DNA from: Halovenus marina
GTDB taxonomy: Archaea > Halobacteriota > Halobacteria > Halobacteriales > Haloarculaceae
Assembly: GCF_051414115.1 (NCBI RefSeq)
Contig: NZ_JBLKNZ010000001.1
Span: 868,001-932,000 of the forward strand
Direction of reading: 5' to 3'
Length of the DNA stretch: 64,000 bases
Part shown: piece by piece, positions 48,351-56,978 of the stretch
How positions within the stretch are numbered: position 1 is the stretch's first letter
How the letters are laid out: each line of letters opens with the position of its first letter
Translations under genes and position numbers: made by a program
The notes under the pieces: model-generated
The model's database searches: none
The model's input: the letters and a program-made list of their open reading frames with translations, nothing else
Told to the model about the DNA's origin: nothing

Positions 48351-49096
48351 CAGGCGTCACCCCCCGCTTCGACCCGATACGAGTACACGAGGACGCTGGC
48401 GACGGCAAACACCGAGATGTGAACGGCGGCCGGAGCCAGTTGCGACAGCGCGAACGACCCGTCTACGACTGCCTGCGTGACGATTTCGTGGGGATGACTC
48501 AGCGGGGCAAATCGCGTGATGTCCTCACTGATCCTGAACAGGCCGCTCGCGAAGACGTTGTCCACGTCTGCGAGAATGACGAGAAACAGCGACCCTTCCA
48601 GTTCCCGGGGTAGGATACTGCCCACGAGGATACCGAGGAGTCCGTAGATGACGCCAGCGAGTGTGAGACCGACGAACACACCGACCGGGGATCCGACGGG
48701 ATCTGACAGGAGCACGGTCAGCGAGAGCGCGCCGACGACACTCACCAGCAGACTGGCGAGAACGACCGTCGCAAACCGCGCCGCGACCAGTTCGGTCCCC
48801 TGAAAGCCACAGACTGTGAGCCGGTGGTCGGCGTTTCGTGCGCTGATCATCTGGAACAACCCGAGTACGCCAGCGAGCGCACCGGTCGCGAAGACGGCCC
48901 CAGTGATCCGGCCGGTCGTCGCGGGCGGATGGGCCGACGCGAACACCCCGATGTCCGGAAACTGGCCCATGCTGACGCCGTAGACCTGAATCGACACCAC
49001 GGGCAGGACCACGAGCATCACGACGGTAAACGGCTCTCGAACGAACGAGCGTGTGCTGGCCGTCATCCCTGCCATCATCCGGTGGACGTCACTCAT
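48350..49096 (-). CDS. ABC-2-type exporter permease
   Basis: The 248-residue permease starts at ATG 49096 (MSDVHRMMAGMTASTRSFVREPFTVVMLVVLPVVSIQVYG), with helices such as AVFATGALAGVLGLFQM and VVGALSLTVLLSDP and VIYGLLGILVGSILP. Its start region overlaps the preceding ATPase stop (ATGA), and its end overlaps the next permease start. It pairs with the 47616-48350 permease to form the channel. Substrate unknown. Confidence 0.87.
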   Translation of the reverse strand: MSDVHRMMAGMTASTRSFVREPFTVVMLVVLPVVSIQVYGVSMGQFPDIGVFASAHPPATTGRITGAVFATGALAGVLGLFQMISARNADHRLTVCGFQGTELVAARFATVVLASLLVSVVGALSLTVLLSDPVGSPVGVFVGLTLAGVIYGLLGILVGSILPRELEGSLFLVILADVDNVFASGLFRISEDITRFAPLSHPHEIVTQAVVDGSFALSQLAPAAVHISVFAVASVLVYSYRVEAGGDA

Positions 49097-49890
49097 GTTC
49101 GCCCTCCTGTCGGGGCTTGCTTTTGCTCGTCTGCCCCGTCGACGAACGACTCGACTCGCTCGCAATCGACGCCCGCTGCCGTCGGGTCTGGGTCGAGTTC
49201 CTCCTCCGCTCCGACCGTCTGTTTGTGGAGGTGACCGTCGTGGAGTTCGTAGACTACGTCGAACCGGTCGCGCTCGTTGATGATGTGTGAGATGATCGCA
49301 ACGCCGACACCACGCGCTTTCAGTTCCTCGGTCAGGTCCCAGAACGCGAGGAAGGTCTCCCAGTCGAAGCCAGTGTAGGGTTCATCGAGCAAGAGCAGGT
49401 CGGGTTCGTGCATCAGGGCGACCGAGAGGTTCACCTTCTGTCGGTTGCCGCCGCTCAGCCGTCTGACCTGTCGGTCGCGGAACTGCTCGAAGTCCAGGAC
49501 GTCGGTGAGCCAGGACCGGGACTCGGCAATCTCCTCCTCGCTCATCCCGTACGCGGTTCCGAACAACTCGAAGGTCTCGTCGACCGTCAACCGCTCGTAG
49601 AGTCGCGGTTCCTGTGGACACCACCCGATGGCTCCCGTCCGCTCGACCGTCCCCGAATCGTGGTCGAGCACGCCTGCGAGGATGCCCATCAGCGTCGACT
49701 TGCCGCTACCGTTCTCGCCCATGATGCCGACGACCTGTCCGCGCTCGACGTGGAGGGTCGCGCCGTCGAGTACCTCGACCGAACGGGTGAACGGAAGCCG
49801 CGACTCGTAGGTCTTTGCAACGTCTGTTGCCCGGACGACAGCGTCGTCTGCCTCCGGTGACCGAGCACCGTCAGTCTGGTCTCCCGTCAT
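49093..49890 (-). CDS. ABC transporter ATPase of the exporter
   Basis: The 265-residue ATPase has Walker A GENGSGKSTLMG, Q-loop CPQEPRLYERLTV, signature RLSGGNRQKVNLSVAL and Walker B LLLLDEPYTGFD followed by a switch-His segment AIISHIINERDRFD. This is the CcmA/NatA type that works with two ABC-2 permeases. The start is ATG 49890, with an acidic N-terminus (TGDQTDGARSPEADD). An 8-bp inverted repeat lies in the promoter at 49943-49970. Confidence 0.92.
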   Translation of the reverse strand: MTGDQTDGARSPEADDAVVRATDVAKTYESRLPFTRSVEVLDGATLHVERGQVVGIMGENGSGKSTLMGILAGVLDHDSGTVERTGAIGWCPQEPRLYERLTVDETFELFGTAYGMSEEEIAESRSWLTDVLDFEQFRDRQVRRLSGGNRQKVNLSVALMHEPDLLLLDEPYTGFDWETFLAFWDLTEELKARGVGVAIISHIINERDRFDVVYELHDGHLHKQTVGAEEELDPDPTAAGVDCERVESFVDGADEQKQAPTGGRT

Positions 49891-49942
49891 GCCAGTTTGA
49901 TCTATGCATGGGCAGTTCAATGCGATTTTGGTTATGAATCCA

Positions 49943-49970
49943 AACTGAAACCAGGACCAATATTTCAGTT
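49943..49970. promoter_or_regulatory. 8-bp inverted repeat in the exporter promoter
   Basis: AACTGAAA (49943-49950) and TTTCAGTT (49963-49970) are perfect complements across 12 bp. They lie about 55-80 bp upstream of the ATPase start and just upstream of a likely minus-strand TATA element near 49930-49938. This placement suits an operator for an activator or repressor. Confidence 0.4.
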
Positions 49971-50022
49971 CGAATCTAATACCACCTCCCGACTGAACGC
50001 TGTCGTACGATAGCGCAGGAAC

Positions 50023-50030
50023 TATTTTAT
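50023..50030 (+). promoter_or_regulatory. TATA-like box for the PLDc_N-type gene
   Basis: TATTTTAT is centred 28-29 bp before ATG 50055 and predicts a leaderless transcript. Confidence 0.5.
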
Positions 50031-50054
50031 TCGGGTAGCGTCATAGTTTCCCCT

Positions 50055-50381
50055 ATGGATATCGCATTCATCCTCGTGCTTTTGAGCTTTCCCGCGCTCT
50101 TGCAGACCTGTTTCGCTATTTTTGTGTACGTGGACGCCCCCGACGTGAGGATGCCGCGACGAAAGTGGACGCTGATCGCTCTTTTGGTCCCGATATTCGG
50201 CTTTTTCACGTATCTGCTCGAACGGGCGGAGCGAACCAGCGAGCCACCCGACGACGACCAGTTCGTCGACGGCCCGTTTCGAATCCACAAGTCCCGAGCG
50301 GACGATACGCCGGTCGTCTCAGAGGGGCCGCCGGACGCTGACGACCTAGAAGAATCAGATGGCACTGACCGGACTGAATAG
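50055..50381 (+). CDS. Small membrane protein with PLDc_N-like domain
   Basis: The 108-residue protein has two helices (IAFILVLLSFPALLQTCFAIFVYV and KWTLIALLVPIFGFFTYLL) joined by a short polar loop DAPDVRMPRRK. The VYxDAPxxRMPRRxWxLIALLxPIFGFxxYLL pattern resembles the phospholipase D N-terminal membrane module but without the catalytic domain. The C-terminal 50 residues are acidic and disordered. It lies upstream of korB and converges with it across 27 bp. Function unknown. Confidence 0.75.
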   Translation: MDIAFILVLLSFPALLQTCFAIFVYVDAPDVRMPRRKWTLIALLVPIFGFFTYLLERAERTSEPPDDDQFVDGPFRIHKSRADDTPVVSEGPPDADDLEESDGTDRTE

Positions 50382-50408
50382 CGAGCGGGCGAGAGCGAAC
50401 TGCGTCAG

Positions 50409-51272
50409 TCAGTAGAACTCGCGGACCAGATCCATCGCGTCCTCGGGCGCGCCGTCCGGAATCTCTGCCATGTTTTCGTCGAGCCCCTCGCGCTGTTCGT
50501 ACGGGACGCTGTTCTCGTCCTGATAGATGACGCCGATGTGTTCCCGGTCGCCGGACATGATCCGCTCGCGGGCCTGGTCGTAATCCGAGGGGTCGTGGTC
50601 AGTCTCCGAGAGGTCGACGATGGAGTCGCGCCAGTAGTCGTAGGTGTCGACGTCGTTGAACGTGACACACGGCGAGTAGACGTTGACCAGCCCGAACCCG
50701 TCGTGTTCGATCGCTTTCTTGACAATCTCGGTGTGGCGCTGGCTGTCAGAGGAAAAGGACTGCGCGATAAAGCTCGCTCCAGAGGCGAGCGCGAGCGCGA
50801 GCGGGTTGACGGGGGACATGTTCGTCCCGTCGGGCGAAGTCGACGTCTCGAAGTCCTCACGCGAGGTCGGTGACGCCTGCCCTTTGGTCAGCCCGTAGAT
50901 GCGGTTGTCCATCACGACGTAGCTCATATCGACGTTCCGGCGGACGGCGTGGATGAAGTGCCCGGCACCGATCGAGTAGCCGTCACCGTCGCCGCCAGCG
51001 ACCATCACTTCGAGGTTCGGGTTGGCGAGTTTGACGCCGATGCCGACCGGGAGCGCGCGCCCGTGGACGCCGTGCAGGGCGTAGCTGTGCATGTAGGTCC
51101 CGATCTTTCCGGAACAGCCGATCCCGGCGACGACGAAGGTGTCGTCGGGGCTGTTGCCGGTCTCGGCGAGTGCCTTCATCATGCCGTTCATCGTCCCGAA
51201 GTCGCCACAGCCGGGACACCAGGTCGGTTGCTTGTCGGACTTGAAGTCGGTAAAGCGGATGTCTGAGCTCAT
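50409..51272 (-). CDS. korB: 2-oxoacid:ferredoxin oxidoreductase beta subunit (KorB, 2-oxoglutarate type)
   Basis: The 287-residue subunit binds thiamine diphosphate: PTWCPGCGDFGTMNG at the start, the TPP motif VAGGDGDGYSIGAGHF and the adjacent DNRIYGLTKGQASPTS. It works with the alpha subunit, oxidising a 2-oxoacid with CoA and reducing ferredoxin. Length and CPGCGDFG are typical of haloarchaeal KorB (2-oxoglutarate) rather than the longer PorB. Its start overlaps the korA stop by 4 bp (ATGA). Start is ATG 51272. Confidence 0.9.
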   Translation of the reverse strand: MSSDIRFTDFKSDKQPTWCPGCGDFGTMNGMMKALAETGNSPDDTFVVAGIGCSGKIGTYMHSYALHGVHGRALPVGIGVKLANPNLEVMVAGGDGDGYSIGAGHFIHAVRRNVDMSYVVMDNRIYGLTKGQASPTSREDFETSTSPDGTNMSPVNPLALALASGASFIAQSFSSDSQRHTEIVKKAIEHDGFGLVNVYSPCVTFNDVDTYDYWRDSIVDLSETDHDPSDYDQARERIMSGDREHIGVIYQDENSVPYEQREGLDENMAEIPDGAPEDAMDLVREFY

Positions 51273-53032
51273 TGGGTTGCCTCCGTCGGGTGACCGACAG
51301 CCTCTCTAATCTCCTCTGCGAGTTCGTCGGCCTTGAATCGCACGCCGTTGAACTTGTTGATGCGCTCGACGCGTTCGAGGACGTCGTGTTCGAGGACGCC
51401 CGCGAGCTGTCCGTTCGAGTTACACTCGACGACGATGGTCGTCTCGGCCGCCTCGATTTCCGCGTCCAGGTCCGGCCGCGGGAACAGATACGGCAGCGAG
51501 ATGAGCCGAATGTCGAGGCCGTCCTCGTCGAGGAAGGTCAACGCCTCGCGCAGCGCACCCTCGTTCGACCCCCACGAGATGACGAGCGTCTCCGCGTCCG
51601 GGTCGCCGAACTCGCGGTAGTCCCACGTCTCTTCTTCCTGAGCGGTTTTGACCTTCTGCTTTCGCTTCTCGACCTGTTCGAGGCGAACCTCAGTGTCCTC
51701 GGTTCGTCGACCGAGTGAGTTGTGTTCGAGTCCGGTGGTCATGTGAGCGCCGCCCTCAGTGCCCGGGAACGCGCGGGGGCTCACGCCGTCCGCGGTCGGG
51801 AAGTGGGGCTGAAAGCGCCCCTGTTCGTCGGTCCAGGAGTCGATTTCGTCCTCGTCGACGACCTTCCCGCGGTCGATTTCCACCTCGTCCATGTCGAAGG
51901 CTTCCGGCGGGAACGTCTGTTCGGTGACCGCGAGCGCAAGATCCGAGACCAGATAGACGGGCACCTGATACTTCTCCGCGAGGTTGAACGCCTCGACGGT
52001 CTTCCAGAAACACTCCGCGACCGTCGTCGGCCCGACGACGAACCGCTCGACTTCGCCGTGCCCGCCGTACAGGAGCATGTTCAGGTCGCCCTGTTCCTGC
52101 TTCGTTGGCATCCCCGTCGATGGGCCAGAGCGCATCACGTCACAGATGACAAGCGGCGTCTCGCTGGTGCCGACGAGACCGAACGTCTCGGTCATCAGGT
52201 CGATTCCGGGACCAGAAGTTGCCGTCATCGAGCGTGCGCCAGCGCGCGCAGCGCCGAGCGCGAGGTTGATCGCCGCGAGTTCGTCCTCGGCCTGAACGAC
52301 CTTGCCGCCGTACTGGTCGATCCGGCCCGTGAGATACTCCATCACGTCCGTCGCGGGGGTGATCGGATAGCCAGCGTAGAATCGACAGCCTGCGGCGATA
52401 GCGCCCATCCCGATGGCTTCGTCGCCGTTCAGGAGGACGTAATCGTTGTCGGTCGTCTCGAGATCGTAGCCGTACTCGTGGTCGTAGTTCTCCTGAACGT
52501 ACTCCTGACCGAGGCGCGCTGCCTCCTTGTTGTTCTCGACGATGGCGGTTCCCTTGTCGGAGAAGCGCTTTTCGAGCGAGGCGTCGAGGTTCTCGATGGG
52601 GAACTGCGCCACCTCACAGGCCGCGCCGAGTGCGACGACGTTTCGCATGATGGCACCGCCCGCGTCCTCTGCGAGACTCTTCAGCGGCACGTCGAGACCG
52701 ATCATCCCCCCTGGGATTTCGACGTCCTGCATCGTCGTCCGCTCGCCGTCGTAGATGATGACGCTCCCGTCGTGGAGTTCATCCATGTTCTCGTCGATGG
52801 TTCGCTCCGTGAGCGCGATGAGCACGTCCAGTCGGTCGACGACGCTCTCGACGCGGTCGACGGACGTCCGCACCTTGTACGCGGTGTAACCGCCGCGGAT
52901 GCGCGAAGCGAAGTCTTTCGAGGTAAAGACGTGTCTGCCAGCACGTGACAGCGCCTGTGCAAAGATCTTTCCAGTAGAGTCGATTCCATCACCGGCTTCA
53001 CCGCCGATGGCCCAGTTCAGGTCGTCGGGCAT
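51269..53032 (-). CDS. korA: 2-oxoacid:ferredoxin oxidoreductase alpha subunit (KorA)
   Basis: The 587-residue protein fuses the gamma domain (MPDDLNWAIGGEAGDGIDSTGKIFAQ, RIRGGYTAYKVR) to the alpha pyrimidine-binding domain (GMGAIAAGCRFYAGYPITPATDVMEYL) and a C-terminal transketolase-like domain (LISLPYLFPRPDLD). It forms a two-subunit enzyme with KorB, the usual haloarchaeal replacement for NAD-linked 2-oxoacid dehydrogenases in the TCA cycle. Ferredoxin is the electron acceptor. Start ATG 53032. The 2-oxoglutarate assignment is by length and family memory; pyruvate is possible. Confidence 0.9.
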   Translation of the reverse strand: MPDDLNWAIGGEAGDGIDSTGKIFAQALSRAGRHVFTSKDFASRIRGGYTAYKVRTSVDRVESVVDRLDVLIALTERTIDENMDELHDGSVIIYDGERTTMQDVEIPGGMIGLDVPLKSLAEDAGGAIMRNVVALGAACEVAQFPIENLDASLEKRFSDKGTAIVENNKEAARLGQEYVQENYDHEYGYDLETTDNDYVLLNGDEAIGMGAIAAGCRFYAGYPITPATDVMEYLTGRIDQYGGKVVQAEDELAAINLALGAARAGARSMTATSGPGIDLMTETFGLVGTSETPLVICDVMRSGPSTGMPTKQEQGDLNMLLYGGHGEVERFVVGPTTVAECFWKTVEAFNLAEKYQVPVYLVSDLALAVTEQTFPPEAFDMDEVEIDRGKVVDEDEIDSWTDEQGRFQPHFPTADGVSPRAFPGTEGGAHMTTGLEHNSLGRRTEDTEVRLEQVEKRKQKVKTAQEEETWDYREFGDPDAETLVISWGSNEGALREALTFLDEDGLDIRLISLPYLFPRPDLDAEIEAAETTIVVECNSNGQLAGVLEHDVLERVERINKFNGVRFKADELAEEIREAVGHPTEATQ

Positions 53033-53158
53033 GTTATCCGCAAGCTATCAAGGGCGGAACGAAAAGCCTTCTCATCGCAACCGGGAACGTGACCGCTGGA
53101 TGGACGATTCCGGCCGCTGATAGGACACGACGTGTCCGGATTCGAGACGGAGAATAGC

Positions 53159-53878
53159 CTACGTGTCAGGCGATTGGAGGCGCGCGTTCCAGTACGAGAC
53201 GGTCGCGAGATATTTCCCAAGCGGCGTCCGGTGAATGCCGTTGTCGACCGCTCGAAACACCGACGCCACGCTGTTTGGTATCTTCCGATAGAATCCGTAC
53301 GGGAACACCCAGTCGTGTTCGGCGCCGACGAGTTCGAGGTCGGCAGCATCGAGCAGTTCGCGGACGTCATTACCGGAGTACAGCCGCGACCCCATCGGCA
53401 GCGCCCAGTTGTACAGCGACCGCTGGGAAAACTGGTTGAACGTATCGAAGAAGATCTGCTCGCGGGAGACGCGACACATCTCCTGCAGGAACTGCTCGGG
53501 CGTGTCCGCGAGGTGGAAAAATCGCATCGCAAAGACGACATCGAAGCTGTTATCGGGAAACGGTAGGCGTCCGGCGTCACCGCGCATGAACTCTAGCCCG
53601 TCTTCGACGCCGAGCGACTGTGCCTTCTCCCGGCCCTGCTGGAGCATCGGCCCGGAGATGTCGAGTCCGATGATGTCCGCCCCGCGATTTGCGAGCATGG
53701 CGGTGAACCGACCCGTTCCGCAGGCAATTTCGAGGATTTCCTTGTCTTCGACCGGACCGAGTGCGTCGAGTACCGCCTCCTTCTCCCGTCGGTCGATGAG
53801 TTTCCCGCCCCGGGAGAACCGCTTGTCCTCGTAGGCCTCCGCAACCTCGTCGGCCTGATACCATTCCTGTCCTTTCAC
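53159..53878 (-). CDS. Class I SAM-dependent methyltransferase
   Basis: The 239-residue enzyme has SAM-motif ILEIACGTGRFTAML (near residue 50), the strand-2 acidic residue in IIGLDISGPML, LPFPDNSFDVVFAMRFFH, and a C-terminal half with WVFPYGFYRKIPNSV. It is of the UbiE/small-molecule type; substrate unknown. A minus-strand TATA box (53901-53908) gives a leaderless start at ATG 53878. It is the only gene between korAB and the divergent HTH gene. Confidence 0.88.
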   Translation of the reverse strand: MKGQEWYQADEVAEAYEDKRFSRGGKLIDRREKEAVLDALGPVEDKEILEIACGTGRFTAMLANRGADIIGLDISGPMLQQGREKAQSLGVEDGLEFMRGDAGRLPFPDNSFDVVFAMRFFHLADTPEQFLQEMCRVSREQIFFDTFNQFSQRSLYNWALPMGSRLYSGNDVRELLDAADLELVGAEHDWVFPYGFYRKIPNSVASVFRAVDNGIHRTPLGKYLATVSYWNARLQSPDT

Positions 53879-53900
53879 AGTAGGGTCTTATGCCCCGGGG

Positions 53901-53908
53901 ATAAAACG
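53901..53908 (-). promoter_or_regulatory. TATA-like box for the methyltransferase
   Basis: On the minus strand CGTTTTAT is centred 26-27 bp before ATG 53878, expected for a leaderless transcript. Confidence 0.5.
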
Positions 53909-54064
53909 ATACTGGAACCGTTTCACCCATCCGCTGTCGGTGGTTCGACCACTGCGGGAACCCCCAACTAATCTCTCCTCTCAGCACTTATCAAATATCT
54001 TTGTATAAGGCCGTCTGTATCTGTTTGTACACCATTTAGTATTGAGTCCTGTATATAGCCAAGA

Positions 54065-54072
54065 CTTACAAG
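54065..54072 (+). promoter_or_regulatory. TATA-like box for the small HTH gene
   Basis: CTTACAAG is centred 26-27 bp before ATG 54095. The wider upstream stretch (53985-54060) is unusually AT-rich for this genome, with several TTTGTA/TGTATA runs that could hold further sites. Confidence 0.4.
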
Positions 54073-54094
54073 TTCCCGCTGGGGAAGTGGACGT

Positions 54095-54370
54095 ATGAGT
54101 ACGCGAGCGCGACACGAGCGTAAAGAAGAAACCCGCCTGTCAGAATCCGAGTATCGAGACCGACTTCGCGAACTGCCCCCGAGTGCGAAACTCGTCGCGA
54201 AGATTCTCGAGACGGACCAGCCACTCTCGCAGGGTGAACTGGCGACGGAATCGCTGCTGCCGGACCGAACCGTTCGGTATGCGCTGAACCGACTCGAAGA
54301 GACCGAACTGGTCAAGTCCCGGTACAGCGTCACCGACGCGCGAAAGCAGGTCTACGCGCTTCGACTCTGA
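54095..54370 (+). CDS. Small winged-helix (MarR/TrmB-like) transcription regulator
   Basis: The 91-residue protein has a charged N-terminal extension (RARHERKEETRLSESEYRDRL) then a winged helix: LPPSAKLVAKILETDQPLSQGELATESLLPDRTVRYALNRLEETELV, seen as QGELATESLLPDRTVRYALNRLEE, here split as SQGELATES and DRTVRYALNRLEE. The second helix is the likely DNA-recognition helix. It is a stand-alone regulator of unknown target. Start ATG 54095 is leaderless by its TATA box. Confidence 0.85.
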   Translation: MSTRARHERKEETRLSESEYRDRLRELPPSAKLVAKILETDQPLSQGELATESLLPDRTVRYALNRLEETELVKSRYSVTDARKQVYALRL

Positions 54371-54453
54371 CGTCGCTGCTCGCTGAACCGACCCGTCGGT
54401 CGACTTGCCCGCCGCGGACGACGACTTTTTGCGCCCACACACCAAGACCAGAT

Positions 54454-55176
54454 GTGGATACTCTGGAGTCCGAACTTGAGCGCGCACGCGACCTCTCTGT
54501 GAGTGCGATTGCCGACGCAATCGAGCAGATCGGCTTTTCGTGTACGCGCTGTGGGGCCTGTTGCAAGGCTGCCGACTGTGAGGATACCGACAGCACCGCA
54601 ACTGACGTGGACAGCGAGGAACACACGGCGACGGTGTTTCCCGACGAGATTCGACGACTTCAGGAACGTGGCTACGACTGGCGTGACGTCGCGCGTCCGA
54701 TGCCGTACGGACTGACAGCGGACGACGAAAACGACCGAACTGACGATGCCAGCGCAGAAGGGACTGAGACCGCAGGCCGAACGACTTTCGAGTGGGCGTT
54801 GCAGACCGACGCCTGCGGCGACTGTACCTTCTACGAGGAGACAGACGGGACAGGTGCCTGCACGGTTCACGAGGACCGGCCGCTGATCTGCCAGACTTAT
54901 CCCTTCAGTGTCGCACTCGGCGGGACGAGTCAGCCGATGGGCGAGGCGGTGGACCGGGAGGGGATCGTTCGCGCACACGAGTGCGAGGGACTCGGACGCG
55001 ACATCTCGCGAGCGGACGCCGAGGAACTGGCTGACACGCTCAAGGAACGCGCCGTTCGTGAACTCGAAGAAGCTATCGGGGTCCGTGACACCTACGAACC
55101 GGTCGACGCCGAGGGCGTGGTCGTCTACGATTCCGAGGGGCCGAAGCGGCCGGACGGAACCGCGATCGATACCTGA
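54454..55176 (+). CDS. YkgJ-family cysteine-cluster protein
   Basis: The 240-residue protein has the CxxCxxCC start (SCTRCGACCKAADC, near residue 30), then DACGDCTFYEE, then a CTVHEDRPLICQTYPF block. This is the YkgJ/UPF0153 pattern (CxxCGxCC ... C..... RPxxCxxYPF), proposed to bind a metal or Fe-S cluster. A Glu/Asp-rich insertion lies between the first and second clusters. I start it at GTG 54454 since the in-frame ATG alternatives are internal. Function is unknown; redox or metal binding is the family guess. Confidence 0.82.
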   Translation: MDTLESELERARDLSVSAIADAIEQIGFSCTRCGACCKAADCEDTDSTATDVDSEEHTATVFPDEIRRLQERGYDWRDVARPMPYGLTADDENDRTDDASAEGTETAGRTTFEWALQTDACGDCTFYEETDGTGACTVHEDRPLICQTYPFSVALGGTSQPMGEAVDREGIVRAHECEGLGRDISRADAEELADTLKERAVRELEEAIGVRDTYEPVDAEGVVVYDSEGPKRPDGTAIDT

Positions 55177-55257
55177 TTGCGGGATAGCGGCGATTGTTCG
55201 AACGGACAATAACTACTTTGGGGTTGGACTCGTTTGACACGCACGGAGGCCGATACT

Positions 55258-55656
55258 GTGGAACTCTCGAATCGATTGCTCTGTCTGTTCAGTGCGGACG
55301 TGTCCGAACAGGAGGATCGCTACGTCGTGGAAATCCCCGCACGGGAGATCGAAACTGGTTCGGTCACGCCCGGCGACACCTACCGGGTCGCGTTGCTCGC
55401 TACCGAGGACGACTCTGCCGAAAGCGACGCGGCCGACCAGACGCCACCCGACGAACCCCAACCCCCCGTCGAACCCGGCGAGATCCGCTACGTCGAAATC
55501 GAGGATCTTGGCAAGCAAGGCGACGGGATCGCTCGCGTCGAACGGGGTTACGTGATCATCGTCCCGGAGACCGATGTCGGCGAGCGCGTAAAAATCGAGA
55601 TCGTCGAGGTCAAATCGAACTTCGCCGTCGGCGAGATCATCGAATCCGAGACGTGA
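55258..55656 (+). CDS. TRAM-domain protein
   Basis: The 132-residue protein begins at GTG 55258 (VELSNRLLCLFSADVSEQEDRYVVEIPAREIETGSVTPGDTYRVALL in pieces) and ends in a TRAM domain: IEDLGKQGDGIARVERGYVIIVPETDVGERVKIEIVEV. TRAM is a small beta-barrel RNA-binding module; stand-alone TRAM proteins are common in archaea and some act as RNA chaperones. A TTG at 55234 is an alternative start. The Pro/Glu/Asp-rich linker (residues about 60-85) joins the two halves. Confidence 0.85.
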   Translation: MELSNRLLCLFSADVSEQEDRYVVEIPAREIETGSVTPGDTYRVALLATEDDSAESDAADQTPPDEPQPPVEPGEIRYVEIEDLGKQGDGIARVERGYVIIVPETDVGERVKIEIVEVKSNFAVGEIIESET

Positions 55657-55850
55657 CCGTTTCGTCAGGGTCGCATTTCCCCGCTGTACCACGACGACCG
55701 GCCGAAGACGACTGTTTTGCCGATTTCGCCGTCTCCTGTCCGGTCCAGCGACCCATACGGGGGCGAATAGATCGCACTTGTCTTACGATCCCCGCTCTCA
55801 GGGCCTGAAACTCCCACGTAGCCGCCGTTAACCGTCTGTACCAAACGCCC

Positions 55851-55858
55851 TTTACTTG
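55851..55858 (+). promoter_or_regulatory. TATA-like box for the DUF7123-like gene
   Basis: TTTACTTG is centred about 25 bp before ATG 55879. The 222-bp gap before it (55657-55878) holds no ORF or hairpin that I can support. Confidence 0.4.
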
Positions 55859-55878
55859 TAGACGTCCTTTACTCTCGT

Positions 55879-56124
55879 ATGAGTACAACGGCGACGGCAG
55901 GCGGGGAACTCACACTCTCGGACAAACAGCAACAGATCCTGGCGTACCTTCGCGAGCACGCCGACGAACAGACCTACTTCAAATCACGGCTCATCGCTGA
56001 TGAACTCGACCTCTCCGCGAAGGAGGTCGGAACCAACATGACGGCCATCGCCGAGGGTGAGTTCGACATCACCGTCGAGAAGTGGGGCTACTCGTCGAGT
56101 ACGACCTGGATGGTGACTGCCTGA
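55879..56124 (+). CDS. Small winged-helix haloarchaeal protein (DUF7123-like)
   Basis: The 81-residue protein is mainly one winged helix: LSDKQQQILAYLREHADEQTYFKSRLIADELDLSAKEVGTNMTAIAEGEFDITVEKWGYSSSTTWMV, visible as KSRLIADELDLSAKEVGTNM followed by the wing VEKWGYSSSTTW. It is common in haloarchaea but uncharacterised; DNA binding is inferred from the fold. Start ATG 55879. Confidence 0.8.
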   Translation: MSTTATAGGELTLSDKQQQILAYLREHADEQTYFKSRLIADELDLSAKEVGTNMTAIAEGEFDITVEKWGYSSSTTWMVTA

Positions 56125-56205
56125 TTGTCTGCACCCGACAGCTCGCAGTATCCCGAGCGATAATCGGCGACAGCGTTCATTACCCCCGGCCCCCAACGGC
56201 CTGCA

Positions 56206-56901
56206 GTGGCAGGTCGCTGTTCCCCCCGTCCCCCACGACGTTCGCACGCTTCCCCCGACGAGACCGTCTCGTCGCCCGTTTCTGATTCGGCCGCTTCGCA
56301 ATCTCGTGAGTGGACCGTCCCGCGGTCTCGCGGACAGGTCGCAATCGGGACGCTCGTGCTGTTTATCGCAGCCATCCTCATCGCGGCGGCGACCGTCGGT
56401 GTGCTCTTTGACGTGACTGGCGTTTTGCAGGGCCAGACTGCCTCGACCAGCACGGAGAGTTCCGCGCAGTTGACTGACCGACTCGACGTGGTCGCGGTCA
56501 CCGGAAACAACATCTCTGCGACGGAACCACACACCATCCGGGAAGTGAACGTCATCATCACGCAGGCCGGAGGGAGCGGCGACGTCGACCTGACGAACGT
56601 GACCGCCCAGTGGTACGGCCCCGACGACAGCTACAACCTGTTGAGCGACAGGGCTGGCGGCCCCGGCGACCAGACGTTCACTACGGCGGCGCTCGACGAC
56701 CCCGAGGGTACCTTTCCGGTGCTCACGAGCCCAGAGCAGCGCTTCACTCTGCGATTCGAACCCGGAACGGCGTTCGGATCGAGTGGACTCACGGCGGGTG
56801 AACGGGTGCGCATTCAACTGACCGCGCAGTCCAGATCGAGCAAGACGGTTCGCTTCACCGTCCCGCAATCGCTGAGCGGTCGCTCGTCGGTGACGCTGTA
56901 G
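56206..56901 (+). CDS. Archaellin-like (class III signal peptide) protein, solitary
   Basis: The 231-residue product contains RSRGQVAIGTLVLFIAAILIAAATVGVLFDVTGVLQGQ, an archaellin/type-IV-pilin class III signal with cleavage expected after RSRG. The mature part has Thr/Asp-rich strands such as ITQAGGSGDVDLTNVTAQWYG and RFTLRFEPGTAFG, like haloarchaeal flagellins. The only start in frame is GTG 56206, giving about 43 residues before the cleavage site, unusually long. No other fla/arl gene is nearby. It would be processed by PibD and assembled or anchored at the surface. Confidence 0.8.
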   Translation: MAGRCSPRPPRRSHASPDETVSSPVSDSAASQSREWTVPRSRGQVAIGTLVLFIAAILIAAATVGVLFDVTGVLQGQTASTSTESSAQLTDRLDVVAVTGNNISATEPHTIREVNVIITQAGGSGDVDLTNVTAQWYGPDDSYNLLSDRAGGPGDQTFTTAALDDPEGTFPVLTSPEQRFTLRFEPGTAFGSSGLTAGERVRIQLTAQSRSSKTVRFTVPQSLSGRSSVTL

Positions 56902-56978
56902 CGGCCTTTTGTGTCTGCCCCGATTGGCTCCGGTCACCGATCGTAGTCGCTTTGGGGCTTCCGACCGAAGTGACGGTA

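Noticed and set aside
53885..54060. Small ORF in the AT-rich gap before the HTH gene
   Set aside because: No start codon gives a frame with haloarchaeal amino-acid composition; better read as a promoter region.
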